Positions 54,128 through 61,087 of a stretch of DNA of 64,000 bases are shown piece by piece (positions within the stretch are counted from its first letter, which is position 1; each line of letters starts with the position of its first letter). Source of the stretch: VFMC01 sp037130535 (GTDB lineage Bacteria; Actinomycetota; Acidimicrobiia; Acidimicrobiales; Ilumatobacteraceae); the NCBI GenBank assembly GCA_037130535.1, contig JBAXSU010000002.1, positions 1 through 64,000 of the forward strand, written 5' to 3'. The position numbers and the translations under genes are program-made. The notes under the pieces were generated by a model. That model searched no databases. It was not told the origin of the DNA and saw nothing but the letters and a program-made list of their open reading frames with translations.

Positions 54128-54730
54128 TCAGACGCCTTCTTTGCGGGCTCGCAGCAGCAGCACGGTGGGAGCCGTGGCATCGCGGGCGGCCAGCGGGGCC
54201 AGTTCGTGGATGACGTCGATGTGGAAGTTGGCGCGCTCGAAGCTCATGTACAGCTCGCTGATCGAGCGGGCGGTCTGGCCGTAGCGATGCTGAGGCGCAG
54301 CAATACCGGCATCGAACATGGCAGCGACGGGGTGGGTGATGGCCATCACGAACGATGCGTTGGGTTTCAACACGCGGTGCACCTGGCGGGTGAGGCGGGG
54401 CAGGTCGTCGATGTCGTCGAGGGTCTGGGTGGCGACGACGAGGTCGACCGAGGCGCTGGTGACGAATCCCAACTCGACGAGTTCGCTCTGGTGGCACTCG
54501 ACCCGCACCTCGGCTTCGTCGGCCCGGTGGCGCAGCGCGGCGATGCGGTCGGCCGATGGGTCGACCACGATCGACTTCGCGCCAGCGAGTGCCAGCGTGA
54601 CGGCGTTGGGTGTGATGGTAGGTGGTGTGGGCCCCACCCCGAGTTCGAGCGTGCGCTTACCACTCACGTCGCCGCAGAGACGCAACTCGCTGTCGTCGGC
54701 GACACCTCGTCCGAACCAGACACTGTGCAT
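54128..54730 (-). CDS. SAM-dependent methyltransferase
   Basis: A 200-residue class I methyltransferase. Motif I is KRTLELGVGPTPPTI (about 27-41, a loose form of E/DxGxGxG). It is followed by an acidic residue after strand 2 (SIVVDPSADRI), motif III-like VDLVVATQTLDDIDDLPRLTRQVHRVLKPNASFVMAITHPV, and a C-terminal lid. The substrate is unknown. The ATG at 54730 is chosen because earlier in-frame starts (54769, 54805) run into the divergent gene and its promoter. A perfect 8-bp inverted repeat covers this start codon. Confidence 0.75.
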   Translation of the reverse strand: MHSVWFGRGVADDSELRLCGDVSGKRTLELGVGPTPPTITPNAVTLALAGAKSIVVDPSADRIAALRHRADEAEVRVECHQSELVELGFVTSASVDLVVATQTLDDIDDLPRLTRQVHRVLKPNASFVMAITHPVAAMFDAGIAAPQHRYGQTARSISELYMSFERANFHIDVIHELAPLAARDATAPTVLLLRARKEGV

Positions 54731-54740
54731 GCGCACAGTG
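54721..54740. promoter_or_regulatory. Inverted repeat over the methyltransferase start codon
   Basis: CACTGTGC and GCACAGTG, perfect 8-bp arms around ATGC. It covers codon 1 and could be an operator or an RNA hairpin that masks initiation. Confidence 0.45.
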
Positions 54741-54789
54741 TGACCGATGGGGGGCGGCGATGGGCGCATCCGGCCCTCGGTGCGCCCGA

Positions 54790-54795
54790 TAGCGT
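54790..54795 (+). promoter_or_regulatory. -10 box of leaderless DUF5318 gene
   Basis: TAGCGT, 8 nt before the ATG at 54804. Confidence 0.5.
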
Positions 54796-54803
54796 CGGCG
54801 GAC

Positions 54804-55235
54804 ATGGCGACCAAGGGCGAACGAACGGGCTTTTCGGCCGGGTCGTTGCGCGGTGCGGCCGGCGTGGTCGACCATCGCCTGGCGCGGCGTCACCTGGTGA
54901 ACGAGTACCGGCGCGGTCGTCTGCGGCGCGACCAGATCTGCGACGCTCACCCCGAGCTCATCAGGGCGGCGCGCAACGTGGGCACCGAGAGCCGGTCGGC
55001 CTGCCCCATCTGCGCCGAGCCCGAACTACGGCTGGTCACCTACGTGTTCGGCGACCGCCTGCCGTCGCACGGGCGGTGTGTGGGTACGGCCAAGGAGATG
55101 GCTGCGTTGAACCAGCGCTCGAGCGATCTCACCGCCTACGTGGTCGAGGCATGCGTCGCCTGTCGGTGGCATCACCTGCTGCGCGTGCTGCCCGTCGGTG
55201 CGGGCCGATCGCGCCACAGCGCCGCGGGCGCATGA
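54804..55235 (+). CDS. DUF5318-like zinc-ribbon protein
   Basis: A 143-residue protein. The helical N-terminus (VVDHRLARRHLVNEYRRGRLRRDQICDAHPELIRAARNVG) and two cysteine pairs, CPIC (about 71-74) and CVAC (about 116-119), fit the DUF5318 family of actinobacteria, found near rpsF-ssb-rpsR-rplI in mycobacteria as here. The cysteines probably bind zinc. Function unknown. It has a TAGCGT -10 box 8 nt before the ATG and converges with the DinB-like gene. Confidence 0.7.
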   Translation: MATKGERTGFSAGSLRGAAGVVDHRLARRHLVNEYRRGRLRRDQICDAHPELIRAARNVGTESRSACPICAEPELRLVTYVFGDRLPSHGRCVGTAKEMAALNQRSSDLTAYVVEACVACRWHHLLRVLPVGAGRSRHSAAGA

Positions 55236-55259
55236 CGGCCGGCGGTTCGGGTCGGGCGC

Positions 55260-55838
55260 TCAGAACGGGTTGTAACCGAGACGGTTGCGCACGGCGATGG
55301 CTTCACCGATGTGGGCGTTGGCGTGCCCGAGCATCGGCCACTGCACCAGCCAATGCACGGGGCGGTCGTGCCACATCGACAGCAGCCACCCGAATTCGTC
55401 GGGGTTCAGCCCGGCCTGGCGGGTGAGGCGACGGGTGCTGTCGGGGACGCTGTCCATTGCCATCGCCGACAGTCGCTGCAGCCACTGCTCACTGGCGTCG
55501 AACACGGCAGTGGCGTAGTGCACCAGGGCGGCAGGCAGCAGGGCGGCCGACACGGCGGGGTCTTCGCGTTCAGTGAGCCCGGCTCCGGTGGAGACCACCG
55601 CAGGGTCGAGGCCGAGCGCCTCGACGTGCTGGGCGAACAGTGGTGGGCGGTTGCGCACCGCCGTGTGCAGGGCCAGGTCGTGGTGGCGCACGAGGTGCAG
55701 CACCAACCAGGCGACACTCGAACCGCCCCCGTCGGCCTGCTCGGTCCACCGATCGATGGGCACCTTTGCGAGTACGGCACCGTCGAGGCGGGCCCGCATG
55801 TCGCGGTGGGCGTCGAGCAGCCAGGAGCGCAGATCCAC
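55260..55838 (-). CDS. DinB-like / mycothiol-dependent maleylpyruvate isomerase-type four-helix protein
   Basis: A 192-residue all-helical protein of the DinB superfamily. The three metal-binding His positions are likely in VLHLVRHHDLALH, the central WLLSMWHDRPVHW stretch and the C-terminal MLGHANAHIGEAIAVRNRL, whose HxxEHxGE-like end is characteristic. Relatives include thiol-dependent S-transferases. Enzyme activity and substrate are unknown. The GTG at 55838 is chosen from the fold start and a TACGGT -10 box 7 nt upstream. Confidence 0.65.
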   Translation of the reverse strand: MDLRSWLLDAHRDMRARLDGAVLAKVPIDRWTEQADGGGSSVAWLVLHLVRHHDLALHTAVRNRPPLFAQHVEALGLDPAVVSTGAGLTEREDPAVSAALLPAALVHYATAVFDASEQWLQRLSAMAMDSVPDSTRRLTRQAGLNPDEFGWLLSMWHDRPVHWLVQWPMLGHANAHIGEAIAVRNRLGYNPF

Positions 55839-55845
55839 GACGGCG

Positions 55846-55851
55846 ACCGTA
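55846..55851 (-). promoter_or_regulatory. -10 box of leaderless DinB-like gene
   Basis: TACGGT on the minus strand, 7 nt before the GTG at 55838. Confidence 0.5.
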
Positions 55852-56000
55852 GTGGCCGGGGAAACCGTCGCGCACCCCTCGGATACAACAGGTGCCATGT
55901 GGCGAAACACCCGTTACGCTTGCCAAGTCATATTCACCCTGCCCCGTCTTGGGGCCCCGTCGTGTAGGGCACGTCGGGTCCGAAGGGAGGTTCCACACGC

Positions 56001-56333
56001 ATGATGCGTGCCTATGAACTCATGGTCATCATCGATGGCGATCTCGACGACACTGCCGCTCGGGCGTGGGTTACGTCGATCACCAAGTCGATCGAGGCAG
56101 CAGGTGGTTCGATCCACGGTAAGGCCGATTGGTGGGGTCGACGTCAGTTCGCCTACCAGATCAACAAGAAGGACTTCGGCTACTACGTCGTGTTCCAGTT
56201 GCACGCCAAGGGCGGCGCACTCAACGAACTCGAGCGTTCCTTCCGTATCGCAGACGACATCGTCCGCCACAAGCTGCTCCGTCTCCCCGATGCCGAGGCT
56301 GCGCGCCGCGGCATGAGCGAGACCGCGGCCTGA
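56001..56333 (+). CDS. rpsF: 30S ribosomal protein S6
   Basis: A 110-residue S6 with the usual ferredoxin-like pattern: MRAYELMVIIDGDL, a helix, GKADWWGRRQFAYQINKKDFGYYVVFQL, and LNELERSFRIADDIVRHKLLRL. It binds S18 on the small-subunit platform. A GGGAGG site precedes tandem ATGs (56001 and 56004). First gene of the rpsF-ssb-rpsR-rplI operon. Confidence 0.96.
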   Translation: MMRAYELMVIIDGDLDDTAARAWVTSITKSIEAAGGSIHGKADWWGRRQFAYQINKKDFGYYVVFQLHAKGGALNELERSFRIADDIVRHKLLRLPDAEAARRGMSETAA

Positions 56334-56364
56334 CCACACCGCACCATCCACGAAGGAGGCCGTC

Positions 56365-56835
56365 ATGGCCGATACCAACATCACCGTCGTCGGAAATCTC
56401 ACCCGCGAGCCTGAGCTGCGGTTCACCAACGGAGGCAAGGGCGTGGCCAGTTTTGGCATCGCCGTCAGCCGCCGCTACCAGGTGAACAACGAGTGGCAGG
56501 AGAAGACCTCGTTCTTCAACGTCAGCGCGTGGGACAATCTGGGCGAGAACGTCGCCGCCACGCTCACCAAAGGCATGCGTGTCATCGTGACCGGCCGCCT
56601 CGAGGTGCGCGAGTACGAGGCCCGCGAGGGCGGCAAGCGCACCAGCGTCGACATCATCGCCGACGAGATCGGCCCCAGCCTGCGCTGGGCCCGCGCCACG
56701 GTCGAGCGCACTGAGCGCTCCGATGGTGGCCAGGGCGGCGGCGGCAACTACGGCGGTGGCGGCCAGCGTGGCGGCAGTTCGTCGGGTGGCCAACGTCCCT
56801 CCGATTCCGTGTACGGCGACGAAGAGCCGTTCTGA
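56365..56835 (+). CDS. ssb: Single-stranded DNA-binding protein
   Basis: A 156-residue SSB. The OB-fold starts DTNITVVGNLTREPELRFT and includes WDNLGENVAATLTKGMRVIVTGRLEVREYE. A Gly-rich linker (about 118-145) leads to the acidic tip DEEPF, which recruits partner proteins. An AAGGAGG site precedes the ATG. Confidence 0.96.
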   Translation: MADTNITVVGNLTREPELRFTNGGKGVASFGIAVSRRYQVNNEWQEKTSFFNVSAWDNLGENVAATLTKGMRVIVTGRLEVREYEAREGGKRTSVDIIADEIGPSLRWARATVERTERSDGGQGGGGNYGGGGQRGGSSSGGQRPSDSVYGDEEPF

Positions 56836-56870
56836 TCACTCACCCCATTCGTCATTCCTGAGGAACAACC

Positions 56871-57269
56871 ATGACCAGCAAGAAGAACAAGGCTCGTGCA
56901 CCGCGCGAGACCAACAAGAAGATCAAGAAGAAGACCAGCGTGCTGGTCACCGACAAGGTCGAATACGTCGACTACAAAGACGTCAACCTGCTCCAGCGGT
57001 TCGTGAGCGACCGTTCGAAGATCCGTGGCCGTCGTGTCAACGGCAACGATGTGCAGCAGCAGCGCGACATTGCGAACGCCATCAAGAACTCCCGAGAGAT
57101 GGCGTTGATGCCGTACACCAAGCGTGTGTCGCAGACCCGCGCCGGCCGGCCGCCCCGCGATGGCGATGATCGTCCGCGTCGTCCCCGCGACGAAGAGGCT
57201 GCGACGCCCCCGGTCGAGGCCCAGGTCGAGGCTGTCGAGACCGACGCCACGGACGAAGTGGAGGCCTGA
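56871..57269 (+). CDS. rpsR: 30S ribosomal protein S18 with C-terminal extension
   Basis: A 132-residue S18. The core (about 20-88) has the typical VDYKDVNLLQRFVSDRSKIRGRRVNGN and the helix pair ending NSREMALMPYTKR. The N-terminus is Lys-rich and lacks zinc-binding cysteines. About 45 extra C-terminal residues are first basic (RPRRPRDEE), then Ala/Glu-rich and acidic; most S18 proteins stop soon after YTKR, so the extension is unusual in length. Confidence 0.93.
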   Translation: MTSKKNKARAPRETNKKIKKKTSVLVTDKVEYVDYKDVNLLQRFVSDRSKIRGRRVNGNDVQQQRDIANAIKNSREMALMPYTKRVSQTRAGRPPRDGDDRPRRPRDEEAATPPVEAQVEAVETDATDEVEA

Positions 57270-57271
57270 TC

Positions 57272-57715
57272 ATGAAGGTGATTCTGCGTTCCGATCTGTC
57301 CGGTGTGGGCAAGCGTGGCGACATCGTCGAGGTGTCGAACGGCCACGCCCGCAACTACCTCCTGCCGAAGGGCCTGGCCCTGGTGGCCACCGACGGTGCC
57401 GTGTCTCAGGCCACCTCCATGCGCCGTGCCCGCGATCTGCGCGATGCCGCCGACCGCGAGTCGGCGCAGACCATCGCCAGTGTGCTGGTGGCCAAGACCA
57501 TCACCATCACGTCGAAGGCCGGCGCTGAGGGCAAGCTCTACGGTTCGGTCACCACCGGCGACATCGCCCAGGCCATCCACGAGCAGGCCAGCATCTCGAT
57601 CGACCGCCGCAAACTGCACGTCGATCCCATCAAGACACTGGGCACGTACAGCGTGTCGGTGAAGCTGCACTCCGATGTGCAGTTCCCCGTCACCCTCGAG
57701 GTCGTGAAGAAGTAG
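57272..57715 (+). CDS. rplI: 50S ribosomal protein L9
   Basis: A 147-residue L9 with the N-domain signature KVILRSDLSGVGKRGDIVEVSNGHARNYLLPKGLA, a central helix, and a C-domain (KLYGSVTTGDIAQAI ... FPVTLEVVKK). It starts 2 nt after the rpsR stop and ends the ribosomal operon. Confidence 0.96.
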   Translation: MKVILRSDLSGVGKRGDIVEVSNGHARNYLLPKGLALVATDGAVSQATSMRRARDLRDAADRESAQTIASVLVAKTITITSKAGAEGKLYGSVTTGDIAQAIHEQASISIDRRKLHVDPIKTLGTYSVSVKLHSDVQFPVTLEVVKK

Positions 57716-57766
57716 TCGTCCACACGGGCGGACACTTGTCCCCCGGTGCATGTCGCGTTGTACACA

Positions 57767-57788
57767 GCGACGATGACACCATCGTCGC
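57767..57788 (+). terminator. Hairpin after rplI (terminator or regulatory)
   Basis: GCGACGATG and CATCGTCGC form a perfect 9-bp stem with an ACAC loop, about 50 nt after the rplI stop. No T-run follows, so it would be an L-shaped actinobacterial terminator at best. The rest of the 210-bp gap before dnaB shows nothing else clear. Confidence 0.45.
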
Positions 57789-57925
57789 AGCGTGAGGGGT
57801 TCGCTCCTGTTCGACGCGCCCATTCGCCGGTAGCTCGTCCACAGCCCCTGTGCGTTGTCCCCAGGAAAGACACAGGGTCGTGCCCCTAGCGATCCACATG
57901 CCACAGCGACGAAGGTGGTGTTCCC

Positions 57926-59311
57926 ATGGCCTCACGTGACGACGACCGATTCTCCCGCCGGCGCAGCACCGCTGCCGCGGGCCGTTCCGACGGTCGGGTA
58001 CCGCCCCACAACCTCGATGCCGAGGAGAGTCTGCTCGGCGCGCTGCTGCTGTCGCGTGACGTGGTGGGCACGGTTGCCGAACTTGGTCTGCAGGTCGAGC
58101 ACTTCTACAAGCCCTCCCATCAGCACATCTACGCGGCTGTGCGCGGGCTGATGGCGACGGGTCAACCCGTCGATGTCGTCACCGTCGCCGACGAGTTGCG
58201 CCGCAACGGGCTGCTCGATGAGATCGGCGGTGCGCAAGCACTGTTCGAACTGCAGAACGCCACACCGGCGGTGTCGAACGCTTCTCGTTACGCCAAGATC
58301 GTGCAGGACACGGCACTGCTGCGGCGGATGATCAGCGTTGCCAGTGAGATCGCTGAGATCGCGTACGACGAACCCGACGACGTCACCAAGGCGCTCGACG
58401 AGGCCGAGACCAAGGTGTTCGAGGTGGCCGAGGATCGGGTGATCGACACCACCCGGCCGCTCGGCGAGCTGCTCACCCCGGCGTTCGACAAGTTGCAGGA
58501 GACCTACGACCGCGGCGATGTCATCACGGGCACGGCCACCGGGTTCAACGACCTCGACGAGATCTTGTCGGGCTTGCAGCCATCCACGCTGAACATCGTG
58601 GGTGCTCGTCCGGCCATGGGCAAAACCGCCTTCGGCCTCGGAATCGCCACCCATGTGGCCACCACAGCGAAGAAGCCCGTGCTGTTCTTCTCGCTCGAGA
58701 TGGGGCATGCCGAACTCACCCAGCGCATCTTGTCGTCCGAGGCGCGGGTCGATTCGCAGAAGCTGCGCACCGGTCGGCTCGTCGACACCGACTGGTCGAA
58801 GATCGGCCGGGCCCTCAACCGGCTCGAAGTGCCGCTGTACCTCGACGACAACCCGCGCGTCACCGTGATGGAGATTCGCGCCAAGGCCCGGCGGATGAAA
58901 GCCCGGCACGGCGGCTTGGCCCTCGTCGTCATCGACTATCTCCAACTGATGAGCGGTGGGAGCAACTCCGAGAACCGCCAATTGGAGGTGAGCGAGATCA
59001 GCCGAGGTCTGAAGATCCTGGCTCGCGAACTCGACACGCCGATCATCGCCCTCAGCCAGCTCAGTCGAACGCTCGAGACCCGCGCCGACAAGCGGCCGAT
59101 GCTCGCCGACCTGCGCGAGTCGGGTTCACTCGAACAGGACGCCGACGTGGTGATGTTCCTGTACCGCGACGAGGTGTACAACCGCGAATCGCCCGACAAG
59201 GGTTCGGCCGAGGTGATCATCGCCAAGCACCGTTCCGGCCCCACCGGCGTCGTGCGCCTGGTGTTCAACGGCGCCTACACCAAGTTCGACAACGCGGCTC
59301 GCGGCATCTGA
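57926..59311 (+). CDS. dnaB: Replicative DNA helicase DnaB
   Basis: A 461-residue hexameric helicase. The N-terminal collar domain (PHNLDAEESLLGALLLSRD) precedes a RecA-like core with Walker A GARPAMGKTAFG, Walker B LVVIDYLQLM and the arginine-finger region near SRTLETRADKRPMLADLRESGSLEQDADVVMFLYR. Length is normal and no intein interrupts it. It follows the rpsF-ssb-rpsR-rplI genes as in many bacteria; DciA, its presumed loader, is at 32.4 kb. Confidence 0.96.
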   Translation: MASRDDDRFSRRRSTAAAGRSDGRVPPHNLDAEESLLGALLLSRDVVGTVAELGLQVEHFYKPSHQHIYAAVRGLMATGQPVDVVTVADELRRNGLLDEIGGAQALFELQNATPAVSNASRYAKIVQDTALLRRMISVASEIAEIAYDEPDDVTKALDEAETKVFEVAEDRVIDTTRPLGELLTPAFDKLQETYDRGDVITGTATGFNDLDEILSGLQPSTLNIVGARPAMGKTAFGLGIATHVATTAKKPVLFFSLEMGHAELTQRILSSEARVDSQKLRTGRLVDTDWSKIGRALNRLEVPLYLDDNPRVTVMEIRAKARRMKARHGGLALVVIDYLQLMSGGSNSENRQLEVSEISRGLKILARELDTPIIALSQLSRTLETRADKRPMLADLRESGSLEQDADVVMFLYRDEVYNRESPDKGSAEVIIAKHRSGPTGVVRLVFNGAYTKFDNAARGI

Positions 59312-59371
59312 GCAGTCCTGGCGGCACCGGGTCGGCTCTGGGTCGGCACCGGGGCAAATCGACCGAACGGG

Positions 59372-61087
59372 GTGATGACCCCACCGGCTGCAGCGACGAA
59401 CATGCCGATCATGGGTGCTCGTCTGCCATCGATCCCATCGCTGGCGGGAGCGTTACGTCCCGCGTCCGGCCACGTGGTGGGCGAGGTGTTCGCCGGCATC
59501 GCCCTCGCCGCACTCTGTCTGCCGCTGAACATCGGCTACGCCGAGGCCGCTGGTCTGCCGCCGGTCGTCGGCATCTACGCGACCCTTGCCCCGCTCGTGG
59601 TGTACGCCCTGACGGCAGGGTCGCGTCACCTGGTGATCGGTCCCGATTCCACCATCGCGGCGCTGCTGGCGGCCACGGTGGCGCCCATTGCGGCATCGAG
59701 TGGTGCTGAGCCGATGGCGTTGGCCACTGCGACCGCGATGCTGACCGGCGCGATCCTCGTGGTGTTCTGGGCGCTCCGGCTCGGCGATCTGGTGCGGTTC
59801 TTGTCGAAGTCGGTGCTCGTCGGGTTCATCGCTGGGCTGGCGCTCGAGGTACTGCTGTCGCAGGTGCGCAAGATCATGGGTGTGTCGGTGGAGGCCGACG
59901 GCTGGTTCGCCGAGGCGTGGGCCCTCGTGCGCGCGGTGCCAGAGGCGTCGTGGGCGAGTGTGCTGGTGGGTCTGTCGACCATCGCCTCGCTGCGCGTGTT
60001 GAAGCGGGTGGCGCCGAAGTTGCCAGCGGCGCTGATCACTCTGATCGTGGTGACGGTGGTGGTGTCGCTCACCGACCCCGATGGCGTGGCGGTGTTGGGC
60101 GAGGTGCCGTCGGGGTTGCCGCACCTGGCGCTGCCCTCGGTACCGGCCTCGGCCTGGTTCGACCTGGCACCCACGGCGCTGGCGATCGCCGTGCTCACCA
60201 TCGCCGAGGGGCTGTTGATGGCCAAGCGGGCAGCCCGTTCGAACGGTGAGCAGTTCGCACCCAATGGAGAGTTGTTCTCGATGGGTGTGGCGAATGTGGC
60301 GGGCGCCATCACCGGGGCGATGCCCTCAGGTGCCAGCGCCTCGCGCACGGCGGCAATGGGCTCGGCTGGTACCCGAAGTCAGGTGCCCTCGATGGTGGCT
60401 GCCGGCGCGGTGGTGGCGATCGTGCTGTGGTTCACCGAACCGGTCGGCCGCCTGCCCAGCGCAGCCCTCGCCGGCTTGGTGGCCAATGCGGTGGTGGGCA
60501 CGATCGAGACCGCCGAACTGCGGCGCCTGTGGCAGGTGCGGCGAAGTGAGTTCGGCATCGCCCTGGGTTGCCTGCTCGGGGTGTTGGTGCTCGGGCCGAT
60601 GGCGGCGGTGGTGTTCGCCACGCTGGCCTCGGCTGTCGACATGATGCGCCGGGCGGCCGACGCGCCGTGGGCCAGGCTCGGGCCGTCGGCCGACGACCGT
60701 CGCGTGGGGCGTTATGCGGCGACCGACGCAACGGCAGCCCCGGTGGGCCTGCGAGTGATCCGACCCGGCGGCCCACTGTTCTTCGCCAATGCCGACGAGT
60801 TGTTGGCTGTCTTCGAGACTGCCGCAACCGATGCCGAGATGGTGTGGCTGGTGCTCGACCTCGAGCAGGTGTCGGACATCGATCCAACGGCCGCCGATGC
60901 CCTGGCCGACGGGATCGCCGCCGTGCAGGCTGCGGGCCGGGTGGTGGCGATCAGCCGTGCCACCCAACCGACCACAGCGCTGCTCGAGCGGCACGGCGTT
61001 CTTGCCGCAGTGGGAGCCGAGCACCTCTACGGCACCAACCGTGCTGCTGAGGCCGCCTACCGCACGGCCTCTGGGCGGATGCCTTAG
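59372..61087 (+). CDS. SulP-family anion transporter with STAS domain
   Basis: A 571-residue SLC26/SulP transporter. About 12 hydrophobic segments span residues 35-430, with the conserved early block GIALAALCLPLNIGYAEAAGLPPVVGIYATLAP and VIGPDSTIAALLAATVAPI. The later NGELFSMGVANVAGAITGAMPSGASASRTA matches the family's helix 8-10 region. A C-terminal cytoplasmic STAS domain (about 465-560) follows. Substrates of the family include sulphate, bicarbonate and dicarboxylates. A sulfatase gene 2.4 kb away makes sulphate tempting, but that is inference. The GTG at 59372 and ATG at 59375 are both possible starts; the 3' end overlaps the LuxR gene by 4 bp. Confidence 0.85.
   Translation: MMTPPAAATNMPIMGARLPSIPSLAGALRPASGHVVGEVFAGIALAALCLPLNIGYAEAAGLPPVVGIYATLAPLVVYALTAGSRHLVIGPDSTIAALLAATVAPIAASSGAEPMALATATAMLTGAILVVFWALRLGDLVRFLSKSVLVGFIAGLALEVLLSQVRKIMGVSVEADGWFAEAWALVRAVPEASWASVLVGLSTIASLRVLKRVAPKLPAALITLIVVTVVVSLTDPDGVAVLGEVPSGLPHLALPSVPASAWFDLAPTALAIAVLTIAEGLLMAKRAARSNGEQFAPNGELFSMGVANVAGAITGAMPSGASASRTAAMGSAGTRSQVPSMVAAGAVVAIVLWFTEPVGRLPSAALAGLVANAVVGTIETAELRRLWQVRRSEFGIALGCLLGVLVLGPMAAVVFATLASAVDMMRRAADAPWARLGPSADDRRVGRYAATDATAAPVGLRVIRPGGPLFFANADELLAVFETAATDAEMVWLVLDLEQVSDIDPTAADALADGIAAVQAAGRVVAISRATQPTTALLERHGVLAAVGAEHLYGTNRAAEAAYRTASGRMP

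Noticed and set aside
57926..59311. Possible intein in dnaB (also considered for gyrA and gyrB)
   Set aside because: All three proteins have normal length and uninterrupted motifs.
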